NCBI GenBank assembly: GCA_003342895.1
Contig: PTFA01000542.1
Span: 90,001 to 154,000 of the forward strand
Reading direction: 5' to 3'
DNA from: Casuarius casuarius
Taxonomy: Eukaryota; Chordata; Aves; Casuariiformes; Casuariidae
DNA: 64,000 bases
Position numbers and translations under genes: made by a program. The notes under the pieces were generated by a model. The model saw nothing but the letters and a program-made list of their open reading frames with translations. It ran no database searches and was not told the origin of the DNA. This document shows, in pieces, positions 1 to 12,329 of this stretch. Positions within the stretch are counted from its first letter, which is position 1. Each line of letters opens with the position of its first letter.

Positions 1-3000
1 TTGCACCCTTTTGTCCTTCATCTGCCTGGCATCTTCCCTCCCTACAACACAGAGTAACTTCTGGTTGTAATACACAGTGCAGAAGATAGGGTCAAGGGTG
101 GGGCTACTATGGATTGCAGTTCAGCGAAGCTTGTTCTTGATGGTTGAGGTCATGTCTCTAAATGCACAGCTGAGAAACTGAAAGCAGAAGAAGCAGTACA
201 GGGAAGGGTGGACATTTTCTGTCTTCCACTGAAGGCTGTAGAGCATATCCAAAGGTTGATTATTTCCTCCTCATCCTCATGTGCTCAGGTTCTCATGGGC
301 CAGTGAGAGGTGTTTGCATGGGGGGCATGGAGGAAGCTATTCCTGCCATAGGCACTTACAGGGTAATAGAGAAAGTCTTGTAGATCATGAAGGGTGGAAA
401 AGTAGTATATGAAAACCTGTATTGTCCTGAATGCAGTTCAATACTTACTGCAACTTCCTCAGGAAGACAGGTACATGCACTTCAGCCTTTTCTCTTAACT
501 TTTTGAAAGTAGCAACTGGCACAAATATTCATGATAAACATAGCCTCTGTCTCAGGTTCCCATTCCATAAAACTGTTGGGGCAGTACTTTCCTTAGAGAG
601 AGAGGATAAACAACACTCATCAAGTGCTCTGATGTCCTCAGAGTACATCTTACACCATGTGAGTACAAACCACTGGTGTTTGACTGCCTGCACATACTGG
701 TGTTCCTGGCAGTGTTTTTGTGGGGAAGTGAACTAAGGATGCCAGTGAGGTAACATTTACTGCCTCCATTTTTGAAATTGAGAAGATTGGATGTGAAATT
801 TTAACCAGAGTAGAACCTTCCTGTTTGTTCTGCAGAATGAAAGTTGGCAAGGAAAGTACCATGAAGGCTCTCCTGTATGTTACAGAGGGTGAGTTACTGT
901 CTCTGAACACAAACAGGCCATCCTTTTCATTGCCACCACTTGGCCTGCTCATCTATTGGGAACAAGTAGATGATGTTGTACATGTTGCAGTGCCATTTGC
1001 CCCTGAGTCATTCTGCAATGACTTCTGTCTAGCATTGCATCCTCCTGATCTTAGCTGGGATGGGGAAGAGAAAGCACACAAAGCCTCATGCTGCTACTCA
1101 GAAGTTTATCCTTTTGTTTTGTCCTTCTCACTTTCTCCTTTTATATATTCTCCGTTTCACATGTCTGTATTTTCTCTCCTCCATGCTATGGCAGTGGTGC
1201 TCCATGCTGATGAGACAGTACGTGGTACAACCGCAGGCAATCATTTTTCAGGTAATTTCTAGGGTACTGAACACCCGACTCTTGCTTTTCCACATATCAA
1301 GCAGGTCGGGCTCTCCACTGTGCAGGGAGGGGCACTGTGGTTGTACCCGGGTAGAGTGGGAAATTTCTCTCCCTGGCTGTTCTTCACTGAAAGACCGTGG
1401 TGCTAGCTAGCAGGTTAGAAGAAGACAAAGAAGTAAAAATCTTAGATGTCTTCTGCTGCCCCACCCCAGAACAATTAGAGAAACACCAACCAATTAGTGG
1501 CAGCAGGAAAGTCTTTTTTAATAGAAGCCACAAGACTTGGGGGACATCGCAAAGGCATGAGAAAAGGCTGTTCCAAGAGCTCTCTGTTCCCTGAACTTTT
1601 TCTTTTTTTTCCCTCATGGGATGTTTGGCAAGGACAAATTCTGCCTCAGGGCAAGTGGAAAAGAGAAGATGCTAACATGCACCTTATGAGACCCACGAAC
1701 AGAGAAGAAGAGATGAATGCTCAGAATGCTGCAAACCTACACCACCAGCAAAACTTATCATTTCTTTGGGCAATACTGTGAAATGATCGGCATTGTTAGA
1801 CCTTTGTGCCTTTCACTTTGCTGTTTGTGTACATCTGTGTTAAACTCCAGAGGACAGGGAAAGTCTTTGTGAAGTGCTGAGCACATGATAACAGAATGTG
1901 AGCTAATTGCGGTGATGATAATCTGTCCCCAGCTCTATGCACTGGAATGAATTCCAGATTGAGCCTTTCAGCTGGTTTCATGAGGTTGAGGCTCTTCTGC
2001 TACTCATTATTTCAGCTTCTCAGGTTCTTAGAGGGCCAGAATCAAGCTTCTGGTGATCCACCAGCTCGTTGAAGTACCTCACAGCTTAGTGATAAGAGCC
2101 ACGTTTTGCAGTAACATGCTACTTTCTCATTCCAAAACCATGTACCAGTCTCAGCTTGGCACAGGGACTGTTCCTTGCTATTTGCTATTTCATTGCTGCT
2201 AAGTCAGCATGGTATCAGGCCTGGCTATGTTTTCAACAGCAGGAGCTCAGACCACAGCAGTGGCTGTGACGCAGGTGTGACACAGTGAAGCAAGGGAGGC
2301 CTGCTGGGACACTAGGGGTAAATCACTGCCTGGACCTGGATACATGTGGCTATGGGGACTCGTGTGTGAGAAGGCTGCTTGTTAACAAGCTGCCCCTCAA
2401 CCAGTGTTTGCTTCATATGGGTGCCTGGAGTAGCTATGGTCTTGTGCGTGGTTGGTATAGCCAGGTGTGGTCTCAGTTCAGTCGCTTGGGGGTGGCTCTG
2501 TAAAACTGACTGCCCCGGGGGTAGGAATTAGCTAGTAGCATGGAGGAAGTTTTTGTCATGGGAATGGGGAAGTGGCTGGAAAATCCCTGCAGTTCATTGT
2601 TCTTACCTCCTGGAGGAGTTGCTTCTTGGGGTCCATAGGAAGAGAGGTGCAGTGTATCTCCAGTATGTGACAAACTACCTAGACTGAAAATATGGAGGGG
2701 ACAGAAAGCCTTCACTTCTCACATCCCTTTATTTTGGAGTCCTCTGCCAAATGCTGCTTGAATATGGACTTTCCTCCAGTCATGTCAGCCTGCAAAAGCT
2801 GTCCCAAGGATTCAGGATCTGCGCAGCTGAAGGCAAATGAAATACCTGGAGCCCTGCCTGCAAAAGGACTGTACTGGTTGTGCCTTTTCGTTCCTGTAAC
2901 CTTGCTGAGAATAGTAATAGAGTGGGTTCTGTCTGCTTTATGCACCATGGTCATACTGTCAAGGTCACCCCTTTCCACAAAGGTGCAATGGAACTTCCCA

Positions 3001-3866
3001 TGCTAGGTAACATTAAGGAGCACTGGGATACCATCTTCCTTGCTTCAAGAAGTGGGTGTACTTATTTGTGCTAAGCCCTTGAAGCTTTTTGTTTCTGTTA
3101 CTGAAACTGATAAAATCCTTTTAGCTTGACAAGTCTAGCTTGAATTTACTTAATGTAGTGTTTTCAGGTCATTACAGTTAAAATGTGAGACCTAATCCTG
3201 CTATAGTTTGCTCCAAGACCAGTTAGGAGAGACTTAAAACTGAAGAAAGATGTAAAGCTTTAACATTGCAGCCTGCTATAAACTCTTAAATCTGGGGTTT
3301 TGCTGGCAGGAAATTGTATTGGTTATAGTTGTATTTGTGAAAGGAACTGGAGTCATACAGCTGTCTTTGCCTGTAAAGGGAGAGTAGAATTTCATCCACT
3401 TGCCTCAGGTCTGCACATGACCCAACATTTGGCATAGCTGGATGCTTTCCCTTATGCCCAAGCTATAAGTTCATCAGCTCCCCCTTAGTAGGCATAAAAC
3501 CACATTCATGCTCTGCCTATGGGAGGGCTATGGACCAGAATATGTTAGGAAGCTCTGAAGAGATTTACTGCTCTGAGTATAGTGGATTTACAAACTTTTT
3601 TAGAGCATCAGGAATTAAATAAGGACTCATTTCCACACGGAATGGTGTGTGCTCTTTTCCAGATATCAGAAATAATAAACCACAGCCTAGCAGAGCAAAA
3701 TGACAGCTTTTTTCCTCTGCTGCTCTGCCTACCCATTTCCCACTCCTACTACATCATCAACTGTCCAAGATGACTCTACAGGACTGCAGCCCTGCTTTTA
3801 TTCATCCACTGTTTTTTTTCAGATTAGTGCTTTAGGGAGTTAAATAGCCCTCCTGTACAGTTAAAT

Positions 3867-3891
3867 GTACATATGTATGTACATATGTATG
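3867..3891. repeat. Tandem 12-bp duplication of a palindromic TA-rich motif
   Basis: The unit GTACATATGTAT occurs twice in tandem. It is close to self-complementary, so either strand could fold. It is a short simple repeat in intron 6 with no assigned function. Confidence 0.7.
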
Positions 3892-4891
3892 CTCCCCCCA
3901 ATGCAGAGGGAAAGTGGAGTTATAGACATGGGACAACATGGAATGATATGGGAATGCTGAAATGTATACAAACTTCTCTGCTCTGCAGAGCTGTAAAAAT
4001 CATCTTGCAGCAATGGTAGAGACTGTAGGAAGAGTCTGAGGCCAAGAGACTGAGGCCATAGCTGCAGGAAGTTCGAGGATTGTAATACATAGAACGAAAC
4101 AGGATTTCTTTAATGACAGTTTCTGATAGGATCTGGAACTAAATGGTTCACTAGAAAAAGGAGCTTTCTCTAGTTGCACTTTTAGACAGGAGAAAGGCTG
4201 GACCATTGTTGGTATCAGCCAGTAGGGGATGGTTGCTTGAGGATTTGCCCTAACCAAGGGCAGTGATTGTCAAGGTACAGAAGACATGGAGCTGAAGCAA
4301 AGGTGCATGCAGCACATTTCAGCAAGGAGTGTTAGAATAAAGGAACTGAGTGAAGATACGTGAAGGCAAGGAGAGTTTCAGGAGAGGGATTAAGCTGAAA
4401 GGGCTAAAGAGTAGGACAAATTTAATGCAAAGCTTAGGGAGGAGAATAGGAGACCGGTCCTTCCAGAGAAGTCTTCAGTCCAGAGTACCCTGTAATGTGC
4501 ATCCATGGGCAGAGTGAAGTGAACAGGGTCACTAGCAGCTATTTATGTTGGCAAAATGTATTTGACACACTCATTTGGAAGAGGTTTGTATGGGAGGTCA
4601 TTCAAGATGACAGGCGGTACTTGTGCCTCATACAGATTGTGCCTGCAAGAGAAACATACTTTTATTGATATAAACCTGCTAATATGGGGCTATCAATATA
4701 AATTCTTCTCTGTTTGAGTAAGATCTGAGCAGCAGAGACACAAACAGAGATATCTGACCCTAAACACTGCACTGAGTATGTGGCAAACATCAAATTGTAC
4801 GCTGGAGCTCTTAGACACTTCCTGGAAAGCTGCAAAGATATTTACGTGTCTCTTTAGAGACAGTCACAACCGCTCAAAACATCTTTTGTTT

Positions 4892-4902
4892 CCCCCCCCC
4901 CC
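4892..4902. repeat. Poly(C) tract
   Basis: Eleven consecutive C residues lie between short T runs. Homopolymers like this are prone to length error in assemblies, so the exact count is uncertain. Confidence 0.8.
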
Positions 4903-6030
4903 TTTTTAAAGAAAATGCTAACGTTTGATTTGATGGCTTGAAAAATTATGGGGGCCTGATTTGCTCTGCATTACTTCAGCTCTGCATGGCCATGACATTG
5001 ACTTAGACTGCAGTAAATACAGTGGAAATCATCCTTAAAATTGTTATTTTAAGTTCATCTGTTCCTACTGCCTATTCTTCACTTGAATAGTCCCCTGATT
5101 GTTACGGACATGATTATGATCTCACAAATAAAGGATTAAAACTTCAAGTGAAGATAGTAATAGAGGAAGGAGAACTTTAAAAGGAAACTTCCAGTTTTGT
5201 GTAAATGGCTCTAACAAAAAGAAATTCTGGAAAAAGGCAAATAAAGATGAGCTTTCTGCCACATACATAGAAGTCCTTCTGAACATACAGATTGGCCTCA
5301 GCTGCTATAAATTGTCATAGTTACATGGACTTTTCCAAGCCTTAGGACAGTGGCAATTTGATTTCTGAGGCTGTGTGCTCATTTACACTAACTCTGGCTA
5401 ATGAGATATGTCAGAGCTTCTTTAAAATAGTCAGATGATTTATTTTTAAACACATTTGGATTTGGAAATGATTAGCAACAAATCCATCCACTAAGCAAAC
5501 TCCTTTATTTACATGTGTTTCATTGCTTTTGAAGTGATGAGGAAATGCTGCATTCCTAAGAGAAGCTGTGAAACTGGACACCTCACTTACCTCCAGCTCT
5601 TTAGTCTCTTCGAGTGTAATCACTGGAATAAGGAGAATTCAAGTAAACTAGCATGAACAAGTATTCATGTCACTCTAACAGGCAAATAACTTTCGTTCAG
5701 CTGTTATAGCCCCCAATTTGCTCCACAGAATTTCCTCAGTAAGGAAAGCTGTGTTACCTGTTGATCAGTTTAGCTTCTCTTTTCATAAAGAAGTCCATTT
5801 TGGTCTTCTCTGAGAACATTAATGATAAGTACAGACCCACTTATAGTGTATTTTGAATACTTGACAGCATGGTTTAAGTGTGTATTGCCTTTGAAACTGT
5901 CCATTGTAACTGAACAAAAGGTTTTTGAGTTCTGTATTGCATCCACTTTTTGTCTACTTCTGTCATACAGGCAAAAGCTGTTGAACAAAGACTTTATTAT
6001 TGCTAAGATGCCTTTTGTTTCTTTTTCCAG

Positions 6031-6160
6031 GCAACTGAGTACTCAGCCATGGCATCATTAGCTGGTGGATTAGATGATATGAAGGCCAATATAACAAGCC
6101 CTGCTTCTGCAGATATAGGAGCTAGTGTTCCAGGGCCTCAGTCATATCCTATTGTAACAG
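6031..6160 (+). CDS. PAX5: PAX5 coding exon (equivalent of human exon 7)
   Basis: PAX5 (BSAP) is a nuclear DNA-binding transcription factor that commits progenitors to the B-cell lineage. This 130-bp exon encodes 43 codons plus one base, reading in phase 0 from GCA at 6031. The peptide contains [19 protein letters not shown], then [12 protein letters not shown] and SYPIVTG, which match the PAX5 linker between the partial homeodomain and the transactivation region (about residues 261-303 of the 391-residue human protein). The acceptor is a pyrimidine tract ending CTTTTTCCAG, and the donor is ACAG|GTAAGG. The first residue is Ala where human has Thr, and the middle of the exon differs at several Ser/Thr/Ala positions. 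The last base G joins GT at the start of the 46863 exon to make Gly. PAX2 and PAX8 are the alternatives, but the [10 protein letters not shown] and SVPGPQ segments favour PAX5. Confidence 0.96.
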
Positions 6161-9100
6161 GTAAGGGATTTTCAAAAACTGATGAGTGGTGTAAAAAAGT
6201 GTGTGTGTACATTACAGTGTGCTACCCTTTATGAAGGGATTGTGTCAGATGTGTAATCATTCACTCAGAAAAATCTCTTTGTAGCTGTGTGACTTTATAG
6301 CAGACCAGTCAGAAGTCAGATATGTGGCGTATATATGTATAATTGATAAATTATGTATGTAAATGTAAACTTGAACTAACAGATGACACGTCTCTTTTCA
6401 CCACGACAGGATATGCCCCTCCACACCAACTCTATATCCCAAATACCAATGTACAACCGAGAAGGAGAATACTTGACTGTGCTTTTGGGCTTTATTACTT
6501 GTTTTTCATAAAAGTGTCTGGCATTTTTAACTGGATGTTTTTATTACATTTCAGACTGGATTGAATTTTAGATGCATTTCTTTCCTACAAATACCTGTGT
6601 TTTGGGTCACTTTGGGAATTATAATTGTGCACTAAGGCTGAGCGTTTACCTGAAAGGTAACTATTTACTCTAAGAACACAACATCACCTTCATTTCTTTA
6701 GCAGGCATAGGCTGAGCGTCAAACAGTTAGAATTTGCTACAAGCCTTGGTATTTTAGTTATTCAGGACTGACCACACCACTTGGGAGGAGATTGCCCAAG
6801 TGGAAAGAAAATCACAAAAGTATGTCCCACAGGATTTGTGTGGGAATTAGAAAGAAGGGCAAGGCAAGGAGGATGTCAGCAGGAGGTCTGGAGAATAATG
6901 ATTAGCTGACAGTGTTGGCTGTTTTAGTTGGAACTGCTGGCAAAGAAGTTCTGGTGGACCCAGCTATTGAGGGTCTCAGAAGAGAAGTTCTTGGATCATA
7001 AAGGGCAACTGTGTTAGCATCCGGTCTCTGGAGGAAGGTCGGATTGATCCAGGAGTTCCAAAAGAATGGACAAGTGAAGGTGCTACACTGCCAGCAAAGA
7101 ATTCACTTATTATATAAACTCGGCTACTGCAAGAGCAGTCTGATATGCAGTAAACGTACTTGATCTTTATGTTTGGACATCAAAGAGCAAAGCATGGTTC
7201 CTTCAGCAGCTAACATGAGCTCTTTCAAAGGCAGCTTATGAGGAGCCTTGTGTTTCTTCCTCAGATCCAGATTATGTGTACTTGTTATATGTCAGGTCTT
7301 TAAAAGTAACATGTATCCACAACTGAAAGAGTATGGGAGAAACCATTTCTTCCTCATCTTACTTTCTGGAATCACTAGTGATTTTCTTGTATTACTACTT
7401 CAGTAGTGTTTGGTTCTGCAGCGTAGAGCTGGCTGATGATATTTGTTAAAGCATGACTGACTATAGAAATGACTCTGCAAAGCTTGTTTTATATTTTACC
7501 TGAGTTCTTCTGTGACATTATATACACTTGAACAAAAGTTCTCGATGTTATATTTATTAGTTCTCATTGAGAGCAGAGAACAGTTTTTATGACAACAAGC
7601 CAGGAAAAAAACTGCCATTGGTCTTAAACATGACAGGGCTATAACAAAACATGTGCCTTACAAGGCAGTAGGTATTTATATCTTTAATTTGATATTGCTG
7701 TAGAGTTTTTTAACACCTGCATTCATAAAATCTAGATTTACACGAGCATATGAAAAACATTTTAAAACCTATTGCTTTTTGATATATTTTTTAGAAAAGA
7801 TTGTTTGTTAGTATTCCTTCCTCCATAATGCTTGTTTAGTGCTGTTCAAACCCTAAAAGCACACGGAAGACCCAAACATTATATGAGCCCTATAGTGCTG
7901 GAAACACACCATACAGGAAAGTCACACTCTGCCCTGAGGCTTTCATGCCTGGCTTAGGGGACATGCAGATCTTCAGAGATAGAAAGTATAAGGGTGAAGC
8001 GGAGGCACCGCCTGGACTACTGGCAGGGACAGATACACAAACAGAAGGCACATCATGGTCAATATGGAGTGTTTATTACCGCTGTCTCTGAGCGGGGGTT
8101 CCCCAGTGATTTCCCGATCAAGGCAATAATGGAGCGGGAGATCCATGGCACCGCTGAGCATTGGTCCAGGGTGAGGAACACTGCAGGGGAGTACTAGATG
8201 AAGTTTTTATGTACTATACACATGGGCAGTAAGGAAATTGAACTCATCCTTGTTCTCAGTTTGAAGCCCAGGTGCAGCACTGCACTGGCACAGGCTCAAC
8301 TATGTGACTATGGGTCAACATGCCCTGTTGATGCTCCTTTTCCCATGAAATGGTCTGGCTAGCTTCCATCACCTATCTCCTTGACATTCTTCTGCACTTT
8401 CCCATACAGAAAGATAGCTTTTTGATTGTTTTTGGTAAAGTGCCAGGCATGCAAGTGAAGGCACACTTCGTGATATAGATCCCACCATAGCTCTGGGCAA
8501 ACTAGTCCATTTTCTCCTAAGAATTAAATGGCTTTTCCATTCCTACCTCTTTTTTTCACCCTGCTGCTTACCAAAGAGTTTTTCAGCTGTAAAAGTGAGG
8601 ATAAATTTCTGCAAAGTATCCAGAATTCTGTGTCCAATGATGTTAATGGCTTGATAGCTTGACCTTACTTCTCAGTGGACTTTCCAGTAGAAGTCACTAG
8701 ATTATAAATACATTTGTAACAGCTTTGTTATCTGGAGACCAAGAGCTTCTAAAAAACTGGCAACTGAGCTGTAATATCCAGAAGAATCCTTTGGTGGAAA
8801 ACATTATTTATTTTGAAAAGTCTTCTGGTGTGTGTAATGCAGAGCTGTGAATATGTATTGCACAACATTTTAAGACAGAGTGGGCTATCGGTGTGCAGAG
8901 AGCTTTTAGGCTCATATTTTGGGATAAAGAACTTAAAATACAGACCCACAAAAATTTGAGAAACAGGTTTTAGTGTGGCCAAGAGAAGTAATGTAGTACT
9001 TTCGATAGGCTGATATCTACAGTTTAAGCTTCATCAGTTTTTATGAGAGTCTGGAGACAGTTCTGGGCTGTCATTTGCAAAGATACCTAAGTCTAGTTCA

Positions 9101-12100
9101 TTTCATCAGTCTTAAGTCTGTAAGACATATCGTAAGACACTTTAATACAAATGAAGCTGAGAATTGAGGTCATATGATCGCAATCTTTCATTGTTCTTAT
9201 TGCTGGGCCATGGTTTGGATAACAAAGCAATATCAAGAGTTGAGATGCAAAAGATCCCCTATATAACTGTTGGTGGAAGAAGTAAGGTTCCCATTTCCTA
9301 GCATGTTGGCAGATCAAAACAGTGGAGATATTACTTGAAGAAAAAGGTACTGCTAAACATTGGCAGTCACGCCAGCATTTCCTGCTGAAATGTCTAAGGA
9401 AAATTTTAATGACAGTTCTCGATACCATTCTTGTGTTATGGACTGCCAGCCAAACATCTGATTTCTCTCCATCGTTTTTATGCCACATTAAATATTAAGT
9501 TAAAAAAAAAAAAATCCCTTTTCTTACTGCTTGCTGCCATAGTTCATAAGTGCTCTCTCCATTTGCAAGCCAATGACATGTGCTCAGCTCAATACTGCTG
9601 TAGTCAGCAATTTCCGAGCAGTTCTTGATTGTTGCTAATTACCTGCAGATGCATTTTCCCTGCTCTGGCTTGCTGATTTCAGTGCAGTAGCTATCACTTT
9701 GAAAAGACAAAGTAGCACTGAAATTGACACCTTCATTTGGCTTTCCAATACCTTGCAGAGGGCAGATTGACAAATCCTCAGGCACCCCTGACTGCAGCTC
9801 GTGGGAGAGTCAGTTTGCATTAGCAACAATGTCCAGGAGTGACTGTTGACCGCCCTTGCAGAGCCAGAGAAGTACATTTCATTTTAGTGGGATCTGACAT
9901 GAACCCTATATTGCTCCATTGAAAAAAGATGCTCAATAAAGCCTCAGGAGTGGACTTTCTTTTTTGTTCCTCAAACAGATATTTGAATAGGGGAACCTGG
10001 TCTTCTCCTATGCCAGAACTTGTCTGTCACAGCTGTGCCTCCCTTAGCTTGCTTGCTCTTCCAAGATGCTGCCAAGGCATTGTCAGATGTGCCGGCTTCT
10101 GTTTTGATGTATTTAATGTATTGATGATTAAGAGGCTGCAGTGCATTTTGCAATTTATGTGGTTACTTACATGCCTGTGCAGAGGAAGACTAAGACTCTG
10201 CCAAATATAGATAAATGCTTCTTTATTCTTCTCACCCTACTTTGGAACTACACTGTAGAAGGAATCTTATCTTACACATTCCTTCTTAGGATCATCCTTG
10301 AAGGCAATGTCCCCATAAACCCAAATACATCAGCTTTTCTGCACATTTTATATGTATATCACAAAAGACAGAAGAAAGAGAACAAAACAAAGTGAGCAGA
10401 ATCCACTTGAAAAATGTCATCCTGAGGGATGGGAGAGGAGAGAACGCTGAATGGCAATCATGTTAAATTATTTGATGTGGCTTGCAATGGGAGACTCAGG
10501 CCATGAAACGTAAGTCTTCCTGGACTTCAGGTTGAATTGAATATAAAGTAAGTGGGAAAATGCATGTGACGGAATAGACTCTTCCACCCCTGAAAAAATC
10601 AGCCAGATATTTTTTTTTAGCATGGATGCATCCAATATCTTACATGTAATATATTATACCAGGTAGCTTTTTCTTCATAGATGACACAGATCTGTGACTA
10701 ATGCAGATAGCAGGAATATGTTTAATTTTCCATATTTCTAAATAGTTTGTTAAATTTTTGTGGATATGAAACACAATTATTAAAATGGGAGAAGTGCATG
10801 TAAAAAAATGAGCTGTTTCTTCCTACTGTTCTACTGTAAAATACAATTCTTAGCTGGTCTCTCATAGTGTGCTTTTTCTTTAGGAATGCCCAGTCTTAAA
10901 GAGAACTCTGTTCCTAATTTTCAGCCTGCCTCATATCTTATTTGTTGTGTCATGCTGTGGCTGCAATTTATGAGCCAAAATTTTGCCAGGTTTTGTTAAA
11001 TGACAGTTACTGATTATCACATCTGAGGCGAGGAGCAAGATGGTGACAAGGCAGCTGGATTGGAAAGCTTGACAAAAATGGAACATCATCTGAGTGGTTA
11101 ATGTTTGCAACTGAAGTATATTTTGATGCCTTAGAAAAGAGCAGCAATAAGAAAAAACAGCCCTCTAAAAGTCCAGGCTGATATCTTGCCAGGATTAAAT
11201 GCTGTTAGTATCTAGCATTTAGCTCAGAGAATCTGGCAGAGCTTCTTGCTGTTTAGCAAGCAAAAAAGTGGTATGTAGGATGCAGTTTACCCTAGCTCCA
11301 GAAAAGTGACAACAAATCTTTCTTGGCCAATGAATGGAGAAAGATTAATCTGAGCAATCCTAGACACCAGCTTTCAGATGGAAGGAGTTTGAAGCCACCT
11401 TTCTCTCTGCACAGACTACAGTCTAGGCATTGAGTTTGGACTAGACATCTACTTTTTGGATAGCTCAAGTTAGATGGGGAAGATACCATGCTAGGGACTG
11501 ATAATGATATTCCTGATCACGGGTGCTTTGAGCTTTTATTTCCAGGTGGCCCCTCATTAGGGAGGATCAAGCACCCTTTAAGCTTATGCTAGGGAGAGGC
11601 TATATAAGTACCAGGCCTAGAGTGCAGTTACCAGAGTGCAGCCAACAGAAGTAGCCTATAGACACAGCAGTATGTGCAGAAGGATGCAGAGTAGCGGGCC
11701 AGAAACTCTGCTGAGGGCAGCATATGCATGCTCAGAAATGATGGTGATGTGCCATGGGGCACAGTCCTCAGCACCTACTAGAGCAAATACCCATGGCACA
11801 GCAGAGATCTTGAACCAGACTGAGCTCCCAAGGGGCACCCTGGACCTAAAATACTGAACAGATTAACAGCACATTTACCTGTCACTCCTGAGTCCNACTG
11901 TACTGGGAAGCAAGAAGCACTTGGTGCTTGATGATTTTATGTCTTTACAGACACTCATGTCTTTTGAATAAAGGGCAGTTTAAGGAAAGATTCAGCTCTT
12001 CTCACTGTGTCAATCCTAAAAGAGTATTTTAGAGATGCAAGGGTGCATCAGGTCAGCTATGCAGCACAAGCCGAAGCTCACAGTGTTCTCCCTGTGTTAA

Positions 12101-12329
12101 GTGGTACCCAAAATAATGAGGGNGAGTGGTATTTCAGATAGCTCAAAAGGTTTCACCAGTGTTAGCTCTGTTTTGAAGGGCACATTTCTAGGCTCAGGGA
12201 GTGAGGGAGCACAGTGCTAGCAAGTGCTTCCAAAATCTACTAATTTCCTGATTAGAAAGTCTGCCTTGCCCCAGCTGAGGCACTCTCATCTTTATCTAAG
12301 CATTTAGAAGAAGAGATGTAAAAGGGGAG
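6161..12329. other. Intron 7 stretch without recognisable genes
   Basis: Mostly AT-rich unique-looking sequence. Points of note are a CpG-rich patch at 7996-8158, a 13-A run at 9502-9514, a TATA-like box at 11601-11608 and single ambiguous bases at 11896 and 12123. No transposable element family could be named here and no splice-flanked exon was recognised. Confidence 0.7.
11601..11608 (+). promoter_or_regulatory. Isolated TATA-box-like motif
   Basis: TATATAAG sits in a moderately GC-rich context, with CAGTTACC about 30 bp downstream that could act as an initiator-like sequence. It could be the core promoter of an old solo LTR or of an intronic transcript, or a chance match in AT-rich DNA. 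No LTR ends, primer-binding site or downstream gene were recognised, so the call is weak. Confidence 0.2.

Larger units (their letters stand above)
1..6030 (+). other. PAX5: PAX5 intron 6, 3' portion
   Basis: This stretch precedes the exon at 6031 and ends in a strong 3' splice site (a pyrimidine tract at 6012-6028, then AG at 6029-6030). I saw no coding exon in it. In particular, no sequence resembles the preceding PAX5 exon, which encodes the partial homeodomain, so that exon lies upstream of the window. The open frames present (for example 825-1262) are short and match no family I recognise. It holds a duplicated 12-bp motif at 3867-3891 and a run of 11 C at 4892-4902. No transposable element with a recognisable family signature was seen. 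The intron assignment follows from the exon identity and splice phase. Confidence 0.85.

Noticed and set aside
825..1262. 145-codon open frame in intron 6
   Set aside because: No similarity to any family, low-complexity Phe/Ser-rich C-terminus and no splice context; consistent with chance.
7973..8197. Overlapping short frames in the CpG patch as a small gene
   Set aside because: Only 62-67 codons, antisense to each other, and no homologue known to me. Kept as a CpG observation only.
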